A program made the translations under genes and the position numbers. The notes under the pieces were generated by a model. That model ran no database searches, was not told the origin of the DNA, and saw only the letters and a program-made list of their open reading frames with translations. From Paramarasmius palmivorus (lineage: Eukaryota > Basidiomycota > Agaricomycetes > Agaricales > Marasmiaceae), in NCBI GenBank assembly GCA_037176845.1, contig JAYKXP010000228.1:1-55498 (forward strand): a stretch of DNA of 55,498 nucleotides, written 5' to 3'. This document shows positions 21,460 to 31,387 of this stretch, in pieces (position 1 is the stretch's first letter; each line of letters starts with the position of its first letter).

Positions 21460-22675
21460 TCGAAGTAGAGGACTCCTTGTTGATTTTTGCTGGCGTGATA
21501 TTTGAGGACATCGTCAAGTGCGGTGGTGTGTTGGCACTCCAGGTTTTGCCTGAGAGTGTGTTCGATTTTGGCTCGTGTGGGGGCGAGGGGGTGGGCGCTG
21601 CTTGAATGATAGTCGTCGGCTTGCCACCACAGTGTTGTAACCTGCTGAACAAGGTAAGACCTCTGAATGTTGCGGATCTTGGCGGTCAATGGTTTTTGGG
21701 TGGCAGTGGCGACTGGAATGTAGCCTTCGTCACGTTTTTGGCGGATTTCGATCTTGCAATGGCTATCAACATATTCGATGAGATGGTTACCAGCTCGCCT
21801 AGCGCATCTGTAGAGGTATTCGACTGGTTTTGGGGTTTCCTTGGCAAAATATGTGTCTCGCCACAGTGTTGCACCCATTTCTATTACGTTAATCAAGGAA
21901 AGGATGTCGATGATGCCGGTAATTGTGTATGGGTTGGGAGTCTCGGAGGAGGTGACTGTGCCTTCGTCGGGTTGGTGTTTTGACAAGCTGATGACGGCAT
22001 CCCAGTAAATGAGCGTGAGGGCGAGCAGAGCCGGGGTGCAAGGTACATCAATGGGTTTGAACTGATGTTGGTAGTGGAGGAGGTGGAGTAGGGCCCAGCA
22101 AGTCTGGCGAATGGTTGAGGTGGGTAGCATTAGCTGACCGTGACAAATCGAAGATTCGGTGGTAATGTTGTAGTACGGTGTACACGGGGGCAAGATACTG
22201 TAATTTATGGGTTAGCTTTTCATTGTTGTGGCGATACAAAGGGAGCTTCTCACAGTGTATCACCCGCGTACAGGACAATGCAGGTGGTAACCAGGTCTTG
22301 CTGTGGACCGCTAGTGGCGAGATTTTTGATAAAACTGCGCATACCGTAAGTGCGGTATTTATGGGGGGTGTCGGGGACGAGAAGGAATACAATGTGAGTG
22401 CCAGTAGTGCATGTGATGGATCTGGCAAATCCGGCGGGGTTGGTGGTGAAATGGCGGAATGCGTGATGAGTAGTAAAATGTGAAAAATACAGCGCTTGGG
22501 GACTGAACCTATACTGATCCTCGTCAGGGAGTTGTTTGAATTTGTTGTCGTCAAGGAGGTATTGAAGGGCGAGCTCATTTGTACATAACCCTTGCATTGT
22601 GAGCCCTTTGTTAGAAACTGATCCAACGGTGACTTCGAGGGGGATGGGTTGCTCCAATGTTGATAGGCAGCTCAT

Positions 22676-23221
22676 TGTCTGAGTTGTGCTTTTGAAACAC
22701 TGTGAGGGTACCAGAACGAAATCGCTGAAAAACAGTCATTTTGACACTAAGTGTTGTGTTCAGAATCGCACTAGTACATCGTACTAAGTACTATATGGAC
22801 TTGGTAGCACTACTAGGAGCCTAGTAGTGCGCATATGACGAAGAATAAGATAGGCATGCACTGCGTAGTGAATAACCCTCGTAGGGCCGGTTCCGGCACA
22901 GCCCGCTACCCCCGGCCCTACTCGGTCTGCACATAATGATTGTGAAATGCAATATTAACATTGTTGATTTCACCCCAGTTGAAAAAACACACAAGGTCAT
23001 TGCAGCCTATGCAGAACACAACAATGGTTCATGAACAACAATTCATCCACCACGCGAGAAAGGTTTCACATGTCACATAGAGCAGCTATTTGACGTACAC
23101 ATCCAGGTAAGTAGTCGATGCGAGCACCACAGACAGGCAAGGGTTGAACATCTGCGAAATTTGAGGAAACATTAAAATACAGCTCCAAAATTTCAATCTG
23201 CTCGTAGAACATAAAAAATAG
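22676..23221. other. spacer with two strong inverted repeats
   Basis: No gene is seen. A 24-bp near-perfect palindrome at 22807-22830 pairs GCACTACTAGG with CCTAGTAGTGC around AG. A second inverted repeat pairs GTAGGGCCGG (22881-22890) with CCGGCCCTAC (22912-22921) around a GC-rich 21-nt loop. This stretch marks the truncated 5' border of copy C. Confidence 0.6.
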
Positions 23222-24318
23222 TTACACTAAGTGAGGCAATTGAAAAGAAGTTTCGGTCTCCACGATCACATAACGCTCCGACGAATGAAAGCAAGGGAGA
23301 TTTGTGGGGCGAATCATTACCAACGACTGAGCAATAGCAACAAGTGTTTCTGTAGACGAGTCAGGGTCAGTTGCAAAACCCACGGCAGCACGGAAATCAG
23401 CTGTGTTTGTCAGGGCAGGGTTCCAACGCAGAAACGGCATTACCAGTTTCTTGTTGACCTGGAATGACGCGAAGTCAGGTGGACATTTCGACCAAGCGTG
23501 GTTTTCAACGAGCAGGAGCAGGCACTGCATGCGCGGAAGAGTAATGCTCCAAAGGATTTCCACCGCCCGGTCGGAATCTGGACCACTGATTGAGAGCGTC
23601 AGAAGCATCAATTCCGGCATGTGGTCTAGCAGCACCAAACCTGTCCAAAACTGATTGGTGCAGGCCACATCCAACCACAAGTGGGTAATGTTAGGCCATG
23701 GGACGACCAACGACGCCAAAGTGAGTCGGGGGTAACGTATATTTATTTGCCCCCCCTTGGCAACTCGAGTCCACTTTATCCTCGACAAAGCGTGTACGCG
23801 AATCGAATGTTCGTTGTTACTGACGAAAGACGGAGCGATGGCGAGAGTCGACAAGCGGGGGAAGGAGATTGTCCTGAGACCAAAGAGAATTTGCGGGTGC
23901 ATTAAAACGTTCAACTTTAGCTCGATGAGCGCAGGAGACGCTAACGACAACAAGGTTTTGACATTTCCAGGGAATTCGCATAGGGAGGATCGTGACGGTT
24001 CCGTAGGGCTGCGATAATCGACGGATAATGACTGCAGGTGGCGTAAAACACGAGGAGAAGACTGCAAGGCAAGGATGAAGCCTTGGATTTGATGCGGGGA
24101 CCTAATGGCCACCACACGGTACATCTTCGGTAGTAGTCTAACGCCAAAGTTAGCTCCAAAACAAGCCGACAGGAACCAACTCACCTCGCAGTTACATCAA
24201 CGTCAATGAGCAGCAGGGACTTCAAGGTGGGCCTGTCCTTGATCCCAATGTCGGTGATCAGCAACTCCGCAATTTCGAGTATAACATCAACCGGTACACG
24301 TTTTCGCCTGTACGTCAT
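23222..24318 (-). CDS. F-box-like/LRR-like protein, two exons, 349 aa
   Basis: Exon 1 (24318-24185) begins MTYRRKR and has a weak F-box-like helix (VPVDVILEIAELL...LKSLLL). A 47-bp intron (24138-24184, GTGAG...TTAG) leads to exon 2 (24137-23222), which stays open to TAA. The body has repeated Leu-rich strands (LQSLSVDYR, LIELKLNV, LSTLAIAP, ITHLWLDV, LMLLTLSI), the irregular LRR pattern common in basidiomycete F-box proteins. If it is an F-box protein, it would act as a substrate adaptor for SCF ubiquitin ligases, but the F-box is much weaker than in its neighbours. It is shorter than the other F-box genes here. Confidence 0.65.
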
Positions 24319-24679
24319 AGCAGCGAGAAGAGCAGGAAGTTGCTAAGCGGGAGAGCAGGCAGGAGCAGGCCATATAAATATCCGGAGTTTAGAAAGGGGC
24401 CTCTCCTGTGTCAGGGACTGCGCCAGGGGCGTTCAGGTAATACAGATAAAAAAGAATTCAGGAAGCTGACGGACCGATGATCGCGTAAACGAGTGGAGTT
24501 TAGAGTATCTAATGTACATCTGTATTTCGTTATGAGCAAGCGCAACTTCAGTACATTCAGTGCTTTTAGTATCAATACAGTTGATGACGGACCACAGCGT
24601 TATACACAGATGACAAGCGCAACAAGATGAACCCGAGACCGGACGCATGAAGAACAAGAACAAATCCGACTGATGTTCA

Positions 24680-25310
24680 TTACAACAAGTTGTAGTCTTG
24701 CGACGAAGCCGCGAGTGCGAGCCGGCGATCCAAGAGAAGCTCTCCTGCATGGAAGGGCCCGGAGAGATATTTGATGAGCAGGGGGTGCACAGGACGTTCT
24801 CCCAAGAACACGATAGAGTTCTCGCCGCAATATCGTATAGCGGCTGCGAGGAACATATCTTTCCTGGTGGGGAAAACACCACATGTGATGTTGTAAATGG
24901 AAAATTTGTGGACATCCCATTTCCTGATTTTCTGTACCACGTAGAGGACGATGGAGTCTACCCATTCTTCAAATAACGACAAGCTCGCGTTGATGATGCT
25001 GAGACGATCGAGACCGTTCAGCCACGGAGAGTGGTTGAGTAGGAAGTCTGCCGTATAGGGTTTTAGCTCATCCAGGATGACAGGTTCGTCGAGCAAGTCC
25101 TTGAACAGGTCAAAAGCAGAGTGAGCTGGCAGAAAAGGGCACAAAGTGAGATAAAGATCAGATGAGAACAGAAAGACATACCATCATTTCCTGGGTCAAC
25201 ATACTGGGGAGGATAAGAATTGGGATTTTTCGTGACAATGAATGGCCTATGAATAGTGTCAATAGGGGGTATAGTACAGTGGATGGCACTCACAAGTGTT
25301 CGACGTGCAT
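24680..25310 (-). CDS. hypothetical protein, three exons, 175 aa
   Basis: The model has an ATG at 25310 (MHVEHL), intron 25247-25293 (47 bp), exon 25246-25182, intron 25126-25181 (56 bp) and last exon 25125-24680. The frame is preserved across both junctions (17 + 65 + 446 nt = 176 codons including the stop). The last exon has alternating hydrophobic and acidic helices (FDLFKDLLDEP, LSLFEEWVDSIVLYVVQKI) and no signal peptide or long membrane segment. I do not recognise the family. It lies 362 bp upstream of the preceding LRR-like gene and has the same orientation. Confidence 0.5.
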
Positions 25311-25940
25311 GTTGAGGTTGAGGGGCACCTCGAGCAGACGACGCCGTATATATGGATAGTATAAGATGACCCGATTTCACATCAGTCACATCAACGTTCG
25401 ATTATCATTCTAAGAAGCATTAGTGTTAGAATCGAATTAAGGAATGCAACATCATTTGTAAGTCACATTTCACGTCAATGAAGGATTCAAGCTGTGGAAT
25501 ACAAACGCGCCAGAGTATCATTACCGAAGTAATAACACGAACCAGAAGGCATCCAGACTTCCAAGCGCAAGTAAGTAGAGAAGTGAAGGCGACGTTGGTG
25601 ACGGTGTAACACAGGGATCGAACAACCAAGCGAGCACAGCGCCGGAAGCATTAAAGACAAGGCAGGTGCCAATGTGAAAAGGATCAAGAGAAGAATGCAG
25701 GGCCAATATATCAATGAAAGAGCGGCCACGACGTCAAATGACAGCAAAAACCATAACATCCATCCATAAAAACAAAAAAAAACATAAACAACTGAGCGCA
25801 GGAGCTACAAGGATATGATTGGTAGACGTAGAACATGACATTCACGTAGATACGAAACGGACAACTGGGACAGAAAATCGGTGTAAATGATGGAATGGTC
25901 ATGGCAGGTCGAGTTAAGTGAAAGCAAACATAATCAGCAG
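25311..25940. other. intergenic, nothing recognised
   Basis: This is about 630 bp without a supportable gene. Short open frames are hydrophobic and lack splice or homology support. Confidence 0.4.
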
Positions 25941-27383
25941 TCAAGAGACATACAAGTAATCAACCGAAATAGAACGGAAATTGGACAGTTGGTCCACTAA
26001 TTGCAAGTCTATTATCCGGGCGTGCAAAGTTAGTCGCAACAAAGATGGCACACGAGCCTTGTCTCGGATGAGCAAGCGCAGTAAAGGATCTGCGTTCTCA
26101 GTCGAAAGGAAGAGGCATTGAAGATTGGGCCAGGCTGGTGGCAGGCGGGCATGAGATAGTAACGGATATAGGGCGGTATGGAGAGGGAATAGGAGAGTCA
26201 GCGAGCCGACCAATGGACAGGTTGAAGTCAATGCGTGATACAAGAAGCTGGCGTGGCACACTTCTCCTAAAAGTGTAAGCGCTTTCAATGACGGCCTGCA
26301 AATAGATTGGATCAACCAGGCCACAGCACATGTTGAACCTGTATGTGTGATGACCAATTCAGTAAGGTTGATATCTGGGGGAATCCGAGTGTAATCGGGA
26401 AGGTGGGGTAGGTCCAAAAGATGGACATGAAGAATTTTTAACAGGGGTATTTCGCGAAGGATCGAAACGAATGAGTGCAAGTCGCGCATGCACGGCGCTG
26501 GGACAGAACAATGCAGGTGGACAAGGTTCTTCCCCGAACGAACCACGAATGTTCGAAGGAGGTCAACGCCTACCAATTCTTCGAAGGAATTGCCAAGACG
26601 TAGATCGGTTATCCCTGGACAGGTGAAATGGGAGAGGAACGCCGACTTAGCAGAACGGTCGCCTTCCATGACGAGCTTTCGAAGGGGTAGCAACACGCTG
26701 TGCACGGAGGGAGGTACTTGTGTTGTGTTGGGAGATAGAGTGATCGAAAGACTTGTTAAGTTCTCCAGAGTTGGGAGAAGCGGGGAGTACCGAAGGTCGA
26801 AGTCGCAGGTGAGGTCGACGAGAAACGACTTTGATTTAGTGAGGATGTCGGTACCAAGGGACGTGAACAGCGTTGACGCCCAATCGAGCGACACAAGGCA
26901 ATTATTCGATACAATCATAGCAAAGTAATCAGCGACGTGCCGAGGAATGGACGCGTATTCAAGAGAGAGAGACGATAAGGTGCATACGTTCGTAGGCATG
27001 CACTTCCTAGGCCTAGGTAATAGTAGCTGTCCCCGCGACTTCACCGTTAAACCACCCCAAAAAGGAGAGACACGCAGTATATTTGCGAAGCAGTTCTCGA
27101 GCGCGGAACGACCTAATCCGGAGTAGGGTGTTGCTTCCGAGAGAACGAAAGCAATTGGATTCCGACCTGCACGTTGCACCCATAGTTCGAGCATTTTTTC
27201 ACCTATACCAGGCATTGATTCCAGATAAAGGTGTTTCCATAATGAAAAGTCTCCTAGGGCAGCGTATCTCCACGCCTTGCAAACCCAGGAAACTCGCAGG
27301 AGGGCTGTATATAACACCCCTTCGCAGTGAATCAGGAGGTGGAAGATTTCTTGAAGCAATTCGGGTGCAAGCTGATTCGCCAT
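25941..27383 (-). CDS. F-box/LRR-like protein, 480 aa
   Basis: The F-box lies at residues 1-50 (LAPELLQEIFHLL ... VSWVCKAWRYAALGDFSLWKHL), followed by irregular leucine-rich repeats to the C-terminus. I chose the ATG at 27383 because it puts the F-box at the N-terminus. It also gives 480 residues, the same as the paralogue at 29859-31301, which aligns throughout (SFLSHFTCP versus SFIRHFTCP, and similar C-terminal blocks). The frame stays open to an ATG at 27626, so an 80-residue extension cannot be excluded. F-box proteins bind Skp1 through the F-box and select substrates through the repeat region. The substrate is unknown. No intron is needed. Confidence 0.75.
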   Translation of the reverse strand: MANQLAPELLQEIFHLLIHCEGVLYTALLRVSWVCKAWRYAALGDFSLWKHLYLESMPGIGEKMLELWVQRAGRNPIAFVLSEATPYSGLGRSALENCFANILRVSPFWGGLTVKSRGQLLLPRPRKCMPTNVCTLSSLSLEYASIPRHVADYFAMIVSNNCLVSLDWASTLFTSLGTDILTKSKSFLVDLTCDFDLRYSPLLPTLENLTSLSITLSPNTTQVPPSVHSVLLPLRKLVMEGDRSAKSAFLSHFTCPGITDLRLGNSFEELVGVDLLRTFVVRSGKNLVHLHCSVPAPCMRDLHSFVSILREIPLLKILHVHLLDLPHLPDYTRIPPDINLTELVITHTGSTCAVAWLIQSICRPSLKALTLLGEVCHASFLYHALTSTCPLVGSLTLLFPLHTALYPLLSHARLPPAWPNLQCLFLSTENADPLLRLLIRDKARVPSLLRLTLHARIIDLQLVDQLSNFRSISVDYLYVS

Positions 27384-27626
27384 TGGAATCCGTTCGAGTC
27401 GATTGTGAGGGGAGAATTGGCGTAAACGGAACGAGGAGTGGCGCATGAGTACAGTTAAGAGAACTGTGAAAAAGGAGGGGTGTCGCAGCTGTGGGTAGAA
27501 CATTCCAATTAGTGAGACAGCGTCACGGGAAAAAGGTAAAGTTGACGAACCTTTGACAGAGGCAAGAGAGAGAGCTGGGCATAGTCGGTAGACGAAAGAC
27601 CAGGTGTAGTCCGTTACCCCAGACAT

Positions 27627-27661
27627 CCCTTCATGCCAAGGTTACACCTTCACATGGAGGG
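27627..27661 (-). promoter_or_regulatory. GGTTACACC-core hairpin 1
   Basis: The 16-nt arms 27627-27642 and 27646-27661 pair at 14 positions (one G-T) around loop TAC. It lies upstream of the F-box gene at 25941-27383, directly before the alternative ATG at 27626. It is a member of the seven-hairpin family described in the findings. Confidence 0.55.
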
Positions 27662-27739
27662 TGTCGTTGTGAGAGTAGGATGGAGGCGAATAGGCTGATG
27701 AAACATTATTGATTCGGGTGCATCACAGAGACATTCCAG

Positions 27740-27764
27740 CATGCAAAGGTTACACCCTTACATG
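27740..27764 (-). promoter_or_regulatory. GGTTACACC-core hairpin 2
   Basis: The 11-nt arms 27740-27750 and 27754-27764 pair at 9 positions around TAC. It is clearly related in sequence to hairpin 1 (CATGC...AAGGTTACACC...ACATGG), so the two are probably a duplication. Confidence 0.5.
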
Positions 27765-28042
27765 GCCCATGCCGTCGAGAAGGAAGCAACAAGAAACAAT
27801 ATAGATTGAAGGAACAGACGAGGTGAAGCGCGTGAGAAATAGTATATTTTTATTGAAAGGCGCTCGTGACACGCTGCCTAACGAAGTTATCACCCAATGT
27901 TCAATAGATTGCACTACGGAGGCATGTTCGAGCACAACATGTCATTTAGAACGTAGTTAATATAGGCACAAGTATAATAAGATGAATAGTCTCGGGTAAA
28001 AGGACGCAAAATCAAGTATCATAAGCAGCAGTACACAGTCTG
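27765..28042. other. spacer between F-box genes
   Basis: No gene is seen. The stretch holds the 3' flank of the next minus-strand gene. Confidence 0.4.
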
Positions 28043-29632
28043 TCAAATAGCATGAAAATCAGATACATTGTAAGCTAACGAGGGAGGAGAGAATGCTTTG
28101 GGAATGTTAGATGCAGGAGACCAGAAGTAAGAAAGAGACAGGTGTTCAATGGTAACATTGAGCAATGGGCGTACATCGATGATTTCCTGTACCAGCTGGT
28201 CCGATACTGATTCACATTTCAGGTGGATCTGCTTCAGGGAAGGAAGAAGGAGAGGGTATTCCAGCAATATACGGACTAGCATGGACGCGTCGCGGACAAC
28301 GGGAGTGAGTTCTTCCAGCTGTGCCAGAGATGCATGGGTGAGCAGCTTCAGAACACATGATTTTCGATGACAAAGGTGGGGCCTTATATGGTCGCATGAT
28401 TCCGACGCTGCACGACAGGTGAACTGTTTGACGCGGGAGCCCGAGAGGTACACCGTGTCCAGTGCAGGAAATATAGCAGAACCGTAACCGTCAAATTTGA
28501 GCTGTTCAATCGATGGTAATCCTAGGTGGCAAAACAGCGATGCAGGGTCCAGGCGAGGGAAATGAATGTAAGAGTAGTGCAAACGACGCAAGGCGGGCAA
28601 GTGAGACACGTGAGCGTGGCAAGGGAAGGTAGTCGCCGTGAACGCAATAGTCAGTGTCTCTACATTCACGAGAGCTTCCCACAATCGCCGATATTCTTCC
28701 CAATTGCTGGACTCCGAAGGCACGGATAAATGACCCGTAAACACTGTCAGTTTACAACGCGAACGGTCGACGAACTCCGACACACGTGCGATGTCGACGG
28801 AGTAAAACGGGTTAAAGTCGAGGTCGAGCTGTTGTAACTTGGGTGCAGTGAGAGACGAAACGAAGTCATCTTTGAACTGCGGCGATCCTCGAAGATCTAG
28901 TGAACGCAGGCACGGAAACGTCAACCCAGAAATGGGAAAAGACGTCTCGTCGTATTCTACTATGTCGATGCACAGTACATGCAGGTGAAGGAGGCTCGGG
29001 AGCGTGAGCTCGAATGGAGCCCACCTGGGCACTTCGCAACCGAGCACGCGAATGCAGCTTGTGAAATGAGCGCCACATGTGAAAGACTCATCGGTTTCTA
29101 ACACGTGCTTCCAGTCTAGTTTTTCAATCGGAGATTTCTGAACGACCGCGCGGAATTGTTGCTTCAAAGTAAATGGCATATAACTGTAGCGAAGCACAAG
29201 CGTTTTAAGACCACGAATGCGAGGTACAGCCTCGGGGTCGGAAAACTGACGAATGGAGACAGTGGAATTGATGATAAGATGTTGGATTTGCGCGGAATGG
29301 GCCATTACAACATCTAGAATGCCATTGATTAGAATGTCTTCGCGTCCATGGTGGATAGGTTCGGCGTTCCCGATTATGGCAATATCCAACTTGGTCGAAC
29401 CGGTGCGAGCCAACCACTGTTCGACGAGCACTAGATGGGAAGGAGTGGGATCACGAAGGCGTAGGGTTGACCAGAGTTGGGGATCATTGTGTGCTATGGC
29501 CCTCCATGTTCGGGACACCCATGTAAGTGCGAGAGCTCCTCTGATAGTGAAACCCGATTGCATTACCGTTAAGACGAAAATGTAAGCCCACAGTTCTGTA
29601 GGCAAGCAATGTTTGCTTGAGAAGGTAGACAT
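28043..29632 (-). CDS. F-box/LRR-like protein, 529 aa
   Basis: This is a single-exon ATG-to-stop frame. The N-terminal F-box is well formed (CLPTELWAYIFVLTV ... ALTWVSRTWRAIAHNDPQLWSTL). A VEQWLARTGSTKLDI segment follows, typical of basidiomycete F-box proteins, then about ten irregular Leu-rich repeats (LKTLVLRYS, LLHLHVLCI, LRSLDLRGS, LQQLDLDFN and others). The closest relative in the window by pattern is the gene at 32632-34134. It likely works as an SCF substrate adaptor; the target is unknown. Confidence 0.8.
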   Translation of the reverse strand: MSTFSSKHCLPTELWAYIFVLTVMQSGFTIRGALALTWVSRTWRAIAHNDPQLWSTLRLRDPTPSHLVLVEQWLARTGSTKLDIAIIGNAEPIHHGREDILINGILDVVMAHSAQIQHLIINSTVSIRQFSDPEAVPRIRGLKTLVLRYSYMPFTLKQQFRAVVQKSPIEKLDWKHVLETDESFTCGAHFTSCIRVLGCEVPRWAPFELTLPSLLHLHVLCIDIVEYDETSFPISGLTFPCLRSLDLRGSPQFKDDFVSSLTAPKLQQLDLDFNPFYSVDIARVSEFVDRSRCKLTVFTGHLSVPSESSNWEEYRRLWEALVNVETLTIAFTATTFPCHAHVSHLPALRRLHYSYIHFPRLDPASLFCHLGLPSIEQLKFDGYGSAIFPALDTVYLSGSRVKQFTCRAASESCDHIRPHLCHRKSCVLKLLTHASLAQLEELTPVVRDASMLVRILLEYPLLLPSLKQIHLKCESVSDQLVQEIIDVRPLLNVTIEHLSLSYFWSPASNIPKAFSPPSLAYNVSDFHAI

Positions 29633-29858
29633 GTGTAGAAAAGGGACACAAAAGGATGAAGGATAAGTGCAAGATGTTAACTAAACGTTTACATTTTAAA
29701 GTACGACGAACATTGACCATTGGACCAAAGACAGGAGGCAAAATATTACAAAAAGTAGGGTGGCAGAGTCAGGGTGAGATATAGCATGTATCTGGGCGAT
29801 CTGCAAGACACCGAATAATCAGCTGCGTACTAGGAGGTCAGACAGGGTGCATACCTAA

Positions 29859-31301
29859 TCAAAATTCGATATCGCATGATACCAGGATGGCACGCTGTGC
29901 CCGTAGCGCATCGGCAAATTGAGGCTCAGCCTCCTGACAGCGTGCGGCAACTCTTGCGAGAGCTGGTAAGCAGCTCGTGCGTTTGCATAACAAACGAAAC
30001 AGGGGGTCCACACAACGAGTTCTAACATTGAGGGTGTGAAGCTGAGTCCATACGCCGCCTGAACGGATGGCGGACAAAAGAGGAAACAGAGACGTCTTTG
30101 GGGATATGATGATAGAAAGTATCCGGAGGTTGGTACAGCGACGGAGAAGAACACCGAACAGTAAGGTTTGATGACAATCCGCGTCTTCCAGGTACAATTC
30201 CTCGAGTGCTGGACTGCAAACACAGTCAATCAAATGGGTCACCGAGCAAGATGACAGGCTTTGGACAACCCGGAGATCCCGCAAGAGTGGCAGATTGGGG
30301 AAGTCGGGGTAGGAAGAGAGATGGGGGGTCTCGCAAAAACTGATATGTAGTGATGGCAGCATGCGCACAGCTAGAAGGAGATTTCCCATCTTTGCCCATT
30401 CCGAGCGCGAAGGTGCGTCTATGGCGACACGCAAGCTTGACAAGGAACAGTGTGATTGGGTGATGAAGAATGTGATGTCGGACACCTCCATCGTTTCACT
30501 GTCCTCGAAACCTAGGTCAAGGCGAGCCACTTTCGGACACGTGAAATGTCGTATAAAGGATGATTTAGCCACGCAACTACCCGTGAGTTTGAGGACGACT
30601 ACCGGAAGCGATGATACGTTTTCAGGCGAAGTAGTGTCGGGGTCGGACCAAAGGTGCAATTCCAGATTCAGGAGGTTCGGGAAAAGGATGAGGGACGACG
30701 CGTCCGCGATGTCGAAGGAACATGTGAGGGTTGAGAGCGACGAGCGAGAGTTGTCAAGGAGAGATATTTTGTAGGAGGTATATACCGTTCCTGACCAATC
30801 GATTGAGCAAAGGCGGTTTTCGAGAACGACCTTGCCAAAGTAATCGGAGGTACTCAACGGAAGGATTGAGCCAGCGATTTTCAAGTGCTTCAGCTTCCGG
30901 GCATCGAAAGGCAGTTCGGATGGTGTACAGGGCAGTAGTAGAAGGTCACAGGGAATCAATGCGATATCTTCCCATTGTGATGATACTCGTAACAGCTCTT
31001 TGAGAAAGGAGGTGAACGTTGGAGGAAAACCGGCGGACACGTCGTATTGGTGTTCAGATACGTGCACGGTAAGGGGAAAGGCTCCGGCGCGGGAAAACCA
31101 TTCTCTTGCCATTTCGACATGGCATGCGCGAAGTCCTTTAATCACCAGCCGTTGCCACAGGCAAGGTGTAGTCAACGCCACAGATCTCCACCGATGGCAA
31201 ACGGCGACCAAGTCGAGTAGAGATGTAAAATCGGCATCTTTGTCCCATAAGGCGCACGCAAATATCTCGCAGAGGAGCTCAGTGGCGAGGAGGGGGATCA
31301 T
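29859..31301 (-). CDS. F-box/LRR-like protein, 480 aa
   Basis: The ATG at 31301 (MIPLLATELLCEIF) puts the F-box at the N-terminus (LVAVCHRWRSVALTTPCLWQRL). Leu-rich strands fill the rest. It is a paralogue of 25941-27383, with the same length and colinear motifs (WFSRAG/WVQRAG, SLSTLTCSFD/FLVDLTCDFD, FTCP block, C-terminal TSLFPLLS/TALYPLLS). No intron is apparent. Its start is 87 bp from the stop of the ribonucleotide reductase gene upstream, so the two are tightly packed. Confidence 0.8.
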   Translation of the reverse strand: MIPLLATELLCEIFACALWDKDADFTSLLDLVAVCHRWRSVALTTPCLWQRLVIKGLRACHVEMAREWFSRAGAFPLTVHVSEHQYDVSAGFPPTFTSFLKELLRVSSQWEDIALIPCDLLLLPCTPSELPFDARKLKHLKIAGSILPLSTSDYFGKVVLENRLCSIDWSGTVYTSYKISLLDNSRSSLSTLTCSFDIADASSLILFPNLLNLELHLWSDPDTTSPENVSSLPVVVLKLTGSCVAKSSFIRHFTCPKVARLDLGFEDSETMEVSDITFFITQSHCSLSSLRVAIDAPSRSEWAKMGNLLLAVRMLPSLHISFCETPHLSSYPDFPNLPLLRDLRVVQSLSSCSVTHLIDCVCSPALEELYLEDADCHQTLLFGVLLRRCTNLRILSIIISPKTSLFPLLSAIRSGGVWTQLHTLNVRTRCVDPLFRLLCKRTSCLPALARVAARCQEAEPQFADALRAQRAILVSCDIEF

Positions 31302-31387
31302 GAAGGGCAAGGAAGAAGAGTCGTCTTGTATATTTGAAACATAAATACATATGTGACGTAAAGGGCGGCAAGGTGAGACTACTTTAA

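Larger units (their letters stand above)
19846..22675 (-). pseudogene. gene copy C of the unknown family, 5'-truncated and split by a foldback element
   Basis: Blocks 22675-22250 and 22193-21467 match the C-terminal half of copies A and B (IVFLLVP, YAGDTL, LPPCTPYY, MTGIIDILSLINVIE). The frame breaks at 21466, where a 1,204-bp palindromic element begins. It resumes on the other side at 20248 and continues to 19846, ending in a basic tail with KRKS and AKRQK clusters like the nuclear-type tail of B. Removing the element and one 7-bp target copy restores the frame around the YF...RDSLFP motif seen in A and B, which shows that the insertion caused the break. The N-terminal half present in A and B is absent upstream of 22675. 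The function is unknown. Confidence 0.7.

Noticed and set aside
25426..25944. Small hydrophobic minus-strand frames between two genes
   Set aside because: Overlapping short frames with no ATG-plus-splice model and no similarity to anything else in the window.
27384..27626. N-terminal 81-residue extension of the F-box protein at 25941
   Set aside because: The extension precedes the F-box, has no counterpart in the 480-aa paralogue, and the internal ATG at 27383 gives equal lengths; kept only as an alternative.
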